Assembly (NCBI GenBank): GCA_964642165.1
Contig: CAZXOC010000146.1
Span: 1 to 17,807 of the forward strand
Reading direction: 5' to 3'
Length of the DNA stretch: 17,807 bases
Origin: CAYRVX01 sp964642165
GTDB taxonomy: Bacteria; Planctomycetota; Phycisphaerae; SM23-33
Positions 7,194-12,113 of this stretch are shown here, one piece after another; position 1 is the stretch's first letter, and each line of letters begins with the position of its first letter. The notes under the pieces are model-generated. The model was not told where the DNA came from and searched no databases. It saw only the letters and a list, made by a program, of their open reading frames with translations. Both the position numbers and the translations under genes were made by a program.

Positions 7194-7627
7194 GCCGGCA
7201 CCTCGCGGTCCTCGCTCGTCGGCGCGTGGGCGGCCTCGTCGATCAGGTCGGGGGCGTAGGGGCGTGCGTAGTCGCCCTGGCCCTCGATCACCAGGGGAAT
7301 CGCCCCGTCGCCCGCGACCACGGGGCCGCCGCCGCGACGGATCGGCGGGATCAGTCCGGCGCCCTCGATCCGGCAGACGGCCGTGTCGCGCGTCGTCGGG
7401 GCGATCTCCACGCGCACGCGCGCCCGCGCGTACGTTAGATAGATGCGCCCCTCGCGGTATTCGATCCGCCACGCGCCCAGGTCCAGGTGCTCGTCGCCGT
7501 GGAGCGTGGAGGTCACGAAGTGCGTTTCGATCCGCGACGCGCCGACGTCGAGGTGCTCGTCGCCGCCGACCGTGCAGATGAGGAACGGCCCGTTGCCCGG
7601 CTCGCATCCGCTGGCGACGGCGGTCAT
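7190..7627 (-). CDS. early protein with duplicated GDEHLD motif (145 aa)
   Basis: This encodes 145 aa from the ATG at 7627, with GGGAGG 7 nt upstream and an ATGA overlap at its end. Residues 22-34 (GDEHLDVGASRIE) and 44-56 (GDEHLDLGAWRIE) are near-identical and 22 residues apart, each followed by beta-strand-like sequence (THFVTSTL, YREGRIYLTYARARVRVEI). This suggests a small repeated beta domain. The C-terminal third is Gly/Pro-rich with acidic residues. I do not recognise the family; Mu-like phages often carry several unknown genes between ner and A. The nearest upstream DNA is palindromic locus C, which separates it from the HTH gene. Confidence 0.7.
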   Translation of the reverse strand: MTAVASGCEPGNGPFLICTVGGDEHLDVGASRIETHFVTSTLHGDEHLDLGAWRIEYREGRIYLTYARARVRVEIAPTTRDTAVCRIEGAGLIPPIRRGGGPVVAGDGAIPLVIEGQGDYARPYAPDLIDEAAHAPTSEDREVPA

Positions 7628-7688
7628 GAGGAGGCCTCCCGGATGTTGCGGACGGCGATGCGTACCCGGTTCGCCATCGTGTTCTCCG

Positions 7689-7811
7689 GCGGTCCGCCAG
7701 CGGCGGACCGCAGCGGCGGGCAAGCCCGCCCGCTAAACGTCGCCAGCGCGCGCCGGCGCGCCGTTTAGCGGCGGGGCTTGCCCCGCGTTGTCCCGCCGCG
7801 GGCGGCGGGAC
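7689..7811. repeat. REP/BIME-like inverted pair, locus C
   Basis: The order is: a hairpin with stem GCGGTCCGCC (7689-7698 with 7702-7711, loop agc), an inverted core 7712-7738, a 24-nt spacer that is itself palindromic (GCGCGCCGGCGCGC), a direct core 7763-7789, and a hairpin with stem GTCCCGCCGC (7790-7799 with 7802-7811). The left stem is the same as the right stem of locus B, with a different loop. It occupies the gap between two early genes, and its direct core supplies the TAA stop of the HTH gene at 7765-7767. Confidence 0.9.
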
Positions 7812-8202
7812 CCGTTGTCTCCAGGAGCAGCCCGTGCGACTGGTAGAGCGCCGCCGGATCGCGGGCCGCGTCTGCCGCCGGGGACTCGGCGCCGGCCGCC
7901 TGCGTCATCTCCCCCTCGCCCGCGAAGAGCCACGCGGGGCGGATGCCGTGCGAGGCGGCCCAGCGGGCGAGCTTGGCCAGTACGCCCAGTTCAATGGAGG
8001 ACCCCTCGTTGCCGGTCAGCCGTGTCATGCCCTGTGGGGAGAGGCCGCCGAGCTTCTCGGCGAGGTCCTTGCGCAGGACGCCCGTGTACGAGATGGCCAT
8101 ACGAAGCCGCGCCTTGAAGGCGCGTGTGGCATCCGGGCAGTGGATTCGCGTACGGCGGGCTTTCGCCGCCGTAGCGCTACGTTTGTCGCGACTTGTCATC
8201 AT
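7765..8202 (-). CDS. HTH transcriptional regulator, related to the repressor N-terminus
   Basis: This encodes 145 aa. Residues about 25-95 are a lambda-repressor-like helix-turn-helix: RKDLAEKLGGLSPQGMTRL, then SIELGVLAKLARWAASHGIRPAWLFAGEGEM. The same region aligns without gaps to residues about 32-87 of the S24 repressor encoded on the other strand, with roughly 40-45% identity by eye. There is no peptidase domain. The ATG at 8202 overlaps the previous stop (ATGATGA); GGAGG is 4 nt from this ATG and 7 nt from a second ATG at 8199, which may be the real start. The last residues (TTRGKPRR) and the stop codon come from palindromic locus C. It could act as an anti-repressor-side or Ner/Cro-type regulator of the shared operator region; this is inference. 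Confidence 0.82.
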   Translation of the reverse strand: MMTSRDKRSATAAKARRTRIHCPDATRAFKARLRMAISYTGVLRKDLAEKLGGLSPQGMTRLTGNEGSSIELGVLAKLARWAASHGIRPAWLFAGEGEMTQAAGAESPAADAARDPAALYQSHGLLLETTGPAARGGTTRGKPRR

Positions 8203-8471
8203 GCCGCCTCCGGCGCGGTCAACGCGCCCCAGAACTGGCGGACGCTCATCTGCTCGCCCGTAAGCTGGCAGTAGGCCAGCAGGATCTCGATCTGCGTGTG
8301 GATGTTGCGGTTGCGCCCGGCCAGACAGTCGCTGACGGTCTGCGGACTGCGGCGGGCGGCGGCGGCGAGCTGGCGGCACGTGACGCCGGCGGCGACGATC
8401 TTTGCCTTGACGGCGAGCCCCGGAGGGCATAGAATGTTGGCGCCGCTCGTATGACTATGATTGCATGGCAT
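8199..8471 (-). CDS. Cro/Ner-like HTH protein, first gene of early operon
   Basis: This encodes 90 aa. Residues about 20-70 (GLAVKAKIVAAGVTCRQLAAAARRSPQTVSDCLAGRNRNIHTQIEILLAYC) have the XRE/Cro pattern of a five-helix HTH with the recognition helix at SPQTVSDCLAGRNR. It would bind operator DNA in the divergent control region, as Ner does in Mu. I chose the ATG at 8471 because a promoter-like pair lies at 8512-8541, putting transcription start near 8505, and GAGGG is 9 nt upstream; the frame stays open to 8534, which would overlap that promoter. Its stop overlaps the next start. Confidence 0.8.
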   Translation of the reverse strand: MPCNHSHTSGANILCPPGLAVKAKIVAAGVTCRQLAAAARRSPQTVSDCLAGRNRNIHTQIEILLAYCQLTGEQMSVRQFWGALTAPEAA

Positions 8472-8511
8472 AATAAAAGGCCCTCGCGGGCTGGCTTGTG
8501 CTTTCGTGGCA

Positions 8512-8541
8512 ATCTTATGACGGATTGTCGGCATGGGTCAA
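8512..8541 (-). promoter_or_regulatory. candidate early promoter, leftward
   Basis: On the minus strand TTGACC (8541-8536) and TAAGAT (8517-8512) are separated by 18 bases. This is a sigma70-like pair in an otherwise GC-rich sequence and would start transcription near 8505, about 34 bases before the first early ATG. It is placed as expected for the early-operon promoter facing away from the repressor. Confidence 0.55.
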
Positions 8542-8553
8542 GCACTAAATCCA

Positions 8554-8587
8554 GGTTTTTGACAGAAAATCTCATCGATGACAAAAC
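8554..8587. promoter_or_regulatory. candidate repressor operator region
   Basis: An AT-rich patch holds a near-palindrome at 8554-8571 (G-TTTT arms around TGACAG) and two direct copies of TGACA followed by an A run (8560-8569 and 8579-8586). The second copy overlaps the repressor start codon. The patch lies between the divergent HTH genes, where operators for the repressor and Ner-like protein are expected. No repressor footprint can be deduced from sequence alone. Confidence 0.35.
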
Positions 8588-9582
8588 GTCGCGGCCGAAT
8601 ACGAGACGATGCCTTCCCGGCGGCCTTCGGACGCCGCCTGCGCCGCCTGCTGGCCGAGACCGGCGCCCGCCAGGGCGCCCTGGCGCGCGAGCTGGGTGGC
8701 TACCGGCCCGAGACGCTCAGCCGCCTGGCCGGCGCGAAGAGCGCGTCGATCGCCCTGGACCTGCTGATCCGCCTCGCCGAGTGGGCCGAGGGCCGGGGGA
8801 TCAGCGCGCGCTGGCTGATCCTGGGCGCCGGGCCGATGCACCGCGAGGAGGCCGTGTCCGCCGCCGGACGCGTCGACCTGGCGGGGGCCACGACCACGGC
8901 GCTGAGCCACGCGCTGCTGCTGGTCCTCGGCCGGCGGATGGGGCTGGACCTGGAGGCGATCGCCCGGCGGTGGTGGGTTGACATGCCGCTGCCGGGCGGC
9001 GAGGCAGCCGCCGTGCCGATCGCCGGCCTCGTCGAGGCGATTGAATCGCAGTGCGACGGCGCCGAAGCGCCCGCGCCGCCGGCCGCGCCGGCGGGGCGGC
9101 CCGTCGCCGGCTACCGGACGGTGCCGCCCGAGGACGTGCCGAGCGATCCGAGCTGGTCGGAGCACTACGTGCCCCTGGTCTGCTGCGCGGCGGCCGGCGC
9201 CGGCATCGAGACGATCGAGGCCTCCGAGCACCCGCCCGGCTGGGCGGGGGAGTTCGTGGTCTACGACGGCGCGCCGGAGACAGCCGTGGCCGTCCGCGTC
9301 CGGGGCGAGTCGATGGCGCCGCGCTACCGCGACGGCGACGTCGTCATCGTCGACCCCGCGCGCCCGGCGGCGAGCGGCGAGGTCTGCTGCTGCCTCGTGG
9401 ACCGCGATGGGGCACGCGAGGCGCGGATCAAGCGCCTCCGCCTGGGCGGCCGATGGGCCACACTGGAGAGCCTCGCGCCCGGCCGCCGGGCCGAGCGAAT
9501 CCCGCGCGGGCGCCTCCTGGCGGCCTACGCGATCGTGGACCACCTGCCCAAGATGGTGCGACATGAGAATTACCCGGGATAA
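8578..9582 (+). CDS. CI/LexA-type phage repressor with S24 self-cleaving domain
   Basis: This encodes 334 aa. Residues about 15-87 are an HTH domain (ARQGALARELGGYRPETLSRLAG, then LDLLIRLAEWAEGRGISARWL). Residues about 197-325 are the S24 peptidase domain: VRVRGESMAPRYRDGDVVIVDP places the nucleophile at S245, and the general-base Lys is K285 in ARIKRLRL. A likely self-cleavage bond is Ala-Gly in CCAAAGAGIE (residues 203-211). Such repressors hold lysogeny and are inactivated in the SOS response. No ribosome-binding site precedes the ATG, so it may be leaderless or start from a nearby site; an in-frame alternative is not obvious. It faces the early operon. The long linker (about 90-195) includes an Ala/Pro-rich segment. 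Confidence 0.9.
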   Translation: MTKRRGRIRDDAFPAAFGRRLRRLLAETGARQGALARELGGYRPETLSRLAGAKSASIALDLLIRLAEWAEGRGISARWLILGAGPMHREEAVSAAGRVDLAGATTTALSHALLLVLGRRMGLDLEAIARRWWVDMPLPGGEAAAVPIAGLVEAIESQCDGAEAPAPPAAPAGRPVAGYRTVPPEDVPSDPSWSEHYVPLVCCAAAGAGIETIEASEHPPGWAGEFVVYDGAPETAVAVRVRGESMAPRYRDGDVVIVDPARPAASGEVCCCLVDRDGAREARIKRLRLGGRWATLESLAPGRRAERIPRGRLLAAYAIVDHLPKMVRHENYPG

Positions 9583-9757
9583 ACTGCCCTGCCTCGCCTG
9601 CCGCCGCCTGATGCGCTGCCTGCGCGATGGGCAGCTCGTCGGGGCGGCACGGTGCGGGCGCTGCGATCGGATGGCCGAGCCACTGGACCGCGGCCGATTG
9701 ATCGGCGTGGCGATCTGGGTGATCGTCGTGGTGGTGGCGTGCTTGGTGGTGGGGTGA
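9563..9757 (+). CDS. Com-like zinc ribbon with C-terminal membrane segment (64 aa)
   Basis: This encodes 64 aa. C10, C13, C31 and C34 (LPCLACRRLM, then ARCGRCDR) form a four-Cys zinc ribbon much like the Mu Com translational-activator family, which binds mom mRNA. Unlike Com, residues about 46-64 are a hydrophobic segment (IGVAIWVIVVVVACLVVG) that would anchor it in the membrane and reach the C-terminus. The ATG lies inside the repressor 3' end (20-base overlap), suggesting co-transcription with the repressor. The Com comparison rests on the Cys spacing and flanking residues only; no mom-like gene is visible in the window. Confidence 0.65.
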   Translation: MRITRDKLPCLACRRLMRCLRDGQLVGAARCGRCDRMAEPLDRGRLIGVAIWVIVVVVACLVVG

Positions 9758-9783
9758 TCGGGGGCACGGTTACGGTGGGCGCG

Positions 9784-9811
9784 AACCCACGCAGCGCAGT
9801 GCGTGGGCTTT
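9784..9811 (+). promoter_or_regulatory. 28-nt hairpin, copy 1
   Basis: The stem is CCCACGCA with TGCGTGGG, the loop is GCGCAG, and the flanks are AA and CTTT. It sits 20 bases upstream of the ATG at 9832 and just before its GGGAG ribosome-binding site. A second copy with the same loop and flanks but three compensated stem pairs is at 10977-11004. It is likely an RNA structure or a small palindromic repeat. Confidence 0.75.
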
Positions 9812-9831
9812 CGGATGATGGGAGACGAGAC

Positions 9832-10146
9832 ATGCTTGCAGGCATCATGGGCGGACTGATGGTGGCCCTGGGGCTTATCGGAATGCTCGCCGGCGCTGCC
9901 GGCAGGGAAGCGGGTGTGGGCATCGCGGGAGCAGCGCTCTTCCTGGGCGGGATCCTCTCGATCTCCGCGGGGAGCATCGAGGATCACGTCAAGGGCCTCC
10001 GCAAGGACCTGGCTCGCTACGAGGCGGCCCGCGCGAAGGCGGCGAAGGCCGCCGCACGGGCGCGGGCCGACGACGACGCGCCGGCCGCGCCGCCGGACGA
10101 GCCCCGCGAGCGGATCGCCCTGGGGCGCGGGGCCCGGCGATCGTGA
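9832..10146 (+). CDS. two-helix membrane protein, holin candidate (104 aa)
   Basis: This encodes 104 aa from the ATG at 9832, with GGGAG 7 nt upstream. Two membrane segments are clear, about residues 1-22 (MLAGIMGGLMVALGLIGMLAG) and 28-46 (GVGIAGAALFLGGILSISAG), followed by a charged, Ala-rich helical tail likely to be coiled coil and a Pro-rich end. Size, topology and place before the packaging genes fit a class II-like holin, but no lysozyme gene is next to it, so the role is inferred only. A GTG at 9754 overlapping the previous stop would extend the frame through the hairpin; the ATG has the better signal. Confidence 0.6.
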   Translation: MLAGIMGGLMVALGLIGMLAGAAGREAGVGIAGAALFLGGILSISAGSIEDHVKGLRKDLARYEAARAKAAKAAARARADDDAPAAPPDEPRERIALGRGARRS

Positions 10147-10540
10147 CGTAGCGTCGTTTCGCCGCATGGGCGTCGCGGCGTTCCGACACACACGCAAAAA
10201 TCTGATAAATTGTCTTGACGGGGGCCTCGGGGCTTCGCAACATGCCATCCGCAACCGCTTCGTAGTGCCGCCGGAACGGATCGTCCGGCGGCGGGATGGA
10301 AACCGGATGGCGCAGGGACGGTCAGGGATGGCTCTAGTGCCCGCAACGGGCCACTACGCGCGCGGTCACATCCTCTCCCTCTCCTCTGGGACACTCGTGG
10401 CGCAGCACTCCCCGCGCGCCGCCGGCCCGGCCGTCCCTCGCCATCCGGAGATGCGTCACGCATGCGGATGACCGTTTAACGGCGGGGCTTGCCCCGCGCT
10501 CCCGTCGCGATCCTGGATCGCGACGGGCGTCAACGAACAC
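10147..10540. other. 394-base intergenic region with hairpins and an AT-rich patch
   Basis: I see no convincing gene here. It holds an AT-rich patch at about 10190-10218 (CAAAAATCTGATAAATTGTC, then TTGACG), unusual for this GC-rich window and a candidate site for a rightward promoter, though no good -10/-35 pair stands out. It also has a perfect 9-bp hairpin at 10267-10292 (GCCGCCGGA stem), a hairpin with one bulge at about 10334-10355 (TAGTGCCCG arms), and palindromic locus D at 10474-10527. A 47-codon frame from 10328 lacks support. Confidence 0.6.
10474..10527 (+). repeat. REP-like palindromic element, locus D (single core)
   Basis: A direct core at 10474-10500 (GTTTAACGG start, GGGGCTTGCCCC centre) is followed at once by a perfect 12-bp hairpin, stem CCCGTCGCGATC (10501-10512 with 10516-10527, loop ctg). 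It is the only single-sided intergenic copy. It ends 13 bases before the ATG of the next gene and occupies the place where a ribosome-binding site would be. Confidence 0.88.
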
Positions 10541-10951
10541 ATGAACGCGGCCATCGCGATCGACTGGGGCCATTTGCTCGGCGCCGGACTGTTCTGGGCG
10601 GCGTCGATGATCGTCACGTCCATCATCGTCTGGCGGATCGCCGCCGCGAAGCTCGACGAGCGCCTCAAGGGCATCCACGAGGCCGTCGAGGGCCACTCCG
10701 GCCGACTGGACGGCCACGGGCGGGAGATTCAGGAGCTCCGCGACGCCCGGGCGGCCTGCGAGGGAAAGGCCGTCCAGCGCTACGCCACGCAGGCCGCTCT
10801 GACCGGCGAGCACACGGAGATGATGGACAGGACGCGTGAGCTGTTCGGCGCGATCGACCGCGTCCAGGGCCGCGTCACGGAAGTCGCGACGGAACTGGCG
10901 CAGATCAAGGGCAAATTGAACGGCGACCGGCGTGGGCGGGTGGAGACGTGA
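10541..10951 (+). CDS. membrane-anchored coiled-coil phage protein (136 aa)
   Basis: This encodes 136 aa. A single membrane segment lies at about residues 12-32 (LLGAGLFWAASMIVTSIIVW), followed by a long charged helical region with heptad-like spacing (LDERLKGIHEAVEGHSGRLDG, then IDRVQGRVTEVATELAQIKGKL). This one-helix-plus-coiled-coil plan and the position before the gp26/gp27-like genes resemble the DUF2730-type proteins of Mu-like phages, whose role is unknown. No good ribosome-binding site precedes the ATG, because palindromic locus D lies directly upstream. Its stop overlaps a possible 21-codon ORF (TGATG). Confidence 0.65.
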   Translation: MNAAIAIDWGHLLGAGLFWAASMIVTSIIVWRIAAAKLDERLKGIHEAVEGHSGRLDGHGREIQELRDARAACEGKAVQRYATQAALTGEHTEMMDRTRELFGAIDRVQGRVTEVATELAQIKGKLNGDRRGRVET

Positions 10952-11016
10952 TGAGGCGCACATGGCGGCCCGGGTCAACCCACCGGGCGCAGCCGGTGGG
11001 CTTTGAGGTGACATGA
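10951..11016 (+). CDS. possible 21-aa linking ORF through hairpin copy 2
   Basis: A tiny frame starts at the ATG overlapping the previous stop (10951) and ends overlapping the next gene's ATG (11013) as ATGA. It runs straight through the 28-nt hairpin at 10977-11004. The exact start/stop coupling on both sides suggests ribosomes could pass through and open the hairpin, but the peptide itself (rich in Arg, Pro and Thr) looks unremarkable and the overlap may be chance. Confidence 0.25.
   Translation: MRRTWRPGSTHRAQPVGFEVT
10977..11004 (+). promoter_or_regulatory. 28-nt hairpin, copy 2
   Basis: The stem is CCCACCGG with CCGGTGGG, the loop is GCGCAG, and the flanks are AA and CTTT. It ends 8 bases before the ATG at 11013, immediately followed by the GAGG ribosome-binding site. 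It matches copy 1 at 9784-9811 in the outer five stem pairs, loop and flanks; the inner three stem pairs differ on both arms in a fully compensated way. Confidence 0.75.
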
Positions 11017-11348
11017 CGGACGATCGGAACATCACGCCCGAGGTCCTCCGCAAGCGGGACATCCGCCGGCGCCTGCTGGCGCTGCTGCAGGCGACGCATC
11101 GCGGCTGCCCCGGCATCTGGTCCTCCGCGAGGGAGCTGATCGACTCCATCCACGTGGATGGGGCGCTGCTGCAGTACAACGGCTGCGAGATCAAGAGCCA
11201 GCTCTACGACCTCTGCGAGGACCGCCTCGTCCAGTCGGATGATCGCGGGAGAGTGCGGATCACGACCACCGGCCGCGACTTCGTGGACGCCGGCCACCCG
11301 TGGGACGCCGTGGACGAGTTCACCGGCCACCACGGCGGCGGACCGTAA
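11013..11348 (+). CDS. Mu gp26-like winged-helix phage protein (111 aa)
   Basis: This encodes 111 aa. RDIRRRLLALLQAT, then SARELIDSIHVDG, then EIKSQLYDLCEDRLVQSDDRGRVRITTTGRDFVDAG has the layout of a winged helix: two helices, a recognition helix, then a beta wing with VRITTTGRDF. This matches the small protein (VpaChn25_0724-type) found just before the small terminase gene in Mu-like phages. Its role is not established; DNA binding during packaging or late regulation is plausible. GAGG precedes the ATG and a hairpin lies directly upstream. Confidence 0.7.
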   Translation: MTDDRNITPEVLRKRDIRRRLLALLQATHRGCPGIWSSARELIDSIHVDGALLQYNGCEIKSQLYDLCEDRLVQSDDRGRVRITTTGRDFVDAGHPWDAVDEFTGHHGGGP

Positions 11349-11369
11349 CACGTCGCGGCGGCGGCGAAC

Positions 11370-11397
11370 CGGGCCGAGCCGGCCCGTGCCGGGCCGG
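11370..11397 (+). promoter_or_regulatory. two mutually exclusive hairpins upstream of small terminase gene
   Basis: CGGGCCG (11370-11376) can pair with CGGCCCG (11380-11386), or CCGGCCCG (11379-11386) can pair with CGGGCCGG (11390-11397). Both use the middle arm, so only one can form at a time. There is no T run, so a standard terminator is not evident. It lies 78 bases before the chosen GTG of the next gene. Confidence 0.4.
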
Positions 11398-11421
11398 TGT
11401 CGTTTTCCGCGATCGAAGAGG

Positions 11422-11466
11422 ATCACGGAGACCACGGAGACCACGAAGACCACGAGGTACACGAAG
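11422..11466 (+). repeat. 9-bp tandem repeat (ACCACGGAG type), five units
   Basis: Five degenerate 9-bp units (ATCACGGAG, ACCACGGAG, ACCACGAAG, ACCACGAGG, TACACGAAG) lie in the leader of the small terminase gene. If translation began at the GTG at 11397 they would encode a His/Asp/Gly/Glu-rich stretch. The last unit provides the GAAGG that serves as ribosome-binding site for the GTG at 11475. Confidence 0.85.
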
Positions 11467-11474
11467 GCACATAC

Positions 11475-12113
11475 GTGGCCAAGTCACAGCGACAGCTCGC
11501 CATGTACGACGCCATCGCGGCGTGGGCCGCGAGGAAGGCCGGGCTGAATCCCGCCACGGCGGAGGCGGCCGCCGAGGACGCCTCCGCGCGTGCCATCCGC
11601 GACGAGTGCTGGATGGAGACGGACCGGCGACTGGCGGACGAGCAGACCTACACGGCGGATGAGGTCATCGACTGGCTGACGGAGATCGGCGTGGCGACGA
11701 GCCGATCGGCCGTCTACCGCGCCCGGCGCCGCCGGCGGGCCCAGCTCCGCGCGGTCCGCCTCCGCAGCGAGCTGGCACGCCAGATCGTCGACGCCGCCGG
11801 CGACGACGGCGAGTCGGGCGCCCTCCGCGGGGCGCGCCTGCTCATGGCCCAGAAGCTCTTCGAGGCGACGCAGGGACTGTCGCCCGAGCAGCTCGACGGA
11901 CTGAGCCCCACGGGCGTCATCAAGCTGGCCAAGGTCATCGGCGAGCTGAGCCGCGCCGATGCGCAGACCGACCTGATCCGACAGCGGCTGACCCAGATGC
12001 GCTCCACGGCCAAGAAGGCCGTGGACGACGCCGTCGCCGTTCGGCGCGACGGCAGGCTTTCTCGCGAGGATGTCTACCGCCTAATCGACGACGTGATGAA
12101 GGGAGAGTCGTGA
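11475..12113 (+). CDS. small terminase subunit-like protein (Mu gp27 family, DUF3486)
   Basis: This encodes 212 aa from the GTG at 11475, with GAAGG 7 nt upstream; the frame is open from a GTG at 11397, but that would translate the 9-bp tandem repeat. The central segment (YTADEVIDWLTEIGVATSRSAVYRARRRRRAQL) is the family's helix-turn-helix, followed by a helical region with RGARLLMAQKLFEA and a helical C-terminus ending DDVMKGES. The family recognises the phage end and docks the large terminase for headful packaging. It is followed by the gp28-like gene with a GTGA overlap, the same order as Mu genes 27 and 28. Confidence 0.82.
   Translation: MAKSQRQLAMYDAIAAWAARKAGLNPATAEAAAEDASARAIRDECWMETDRRLADEQTYTADEVIDWLTEIGVATSRSAVYRARRRRRAQLRAVRLRSELARQIVDAAGDDGESGALRGARLLMAQKLFEATQGLSPEQLDGLSPTGVIKLAKVIGELSRADAQTDLIRQRLTQMRSTAKKAVDDAVAVRRDGRLSREDVYRLIDDVMKGES

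Noticed and set aside
8559..8564. TTGACA as -35 box of a repressor promoter
   Set aside because: A -10 at normal spacing would fall after the repressor start codon and the bases there (CAAAAC) do not fit.
8572..10254. 560-aa minus-strand ORF opposite the repressor
   Set aside because: It is antisense to the S24 repressor with intact Ser/Lys motifs; the long frame is an effect of high GC content.
10328..10471. 47-codon plus-strand ORF in the intergenic region
   Set aside because: It has no ribosome-binding site, no recognisable sequence, and ends at palindromic locus D.
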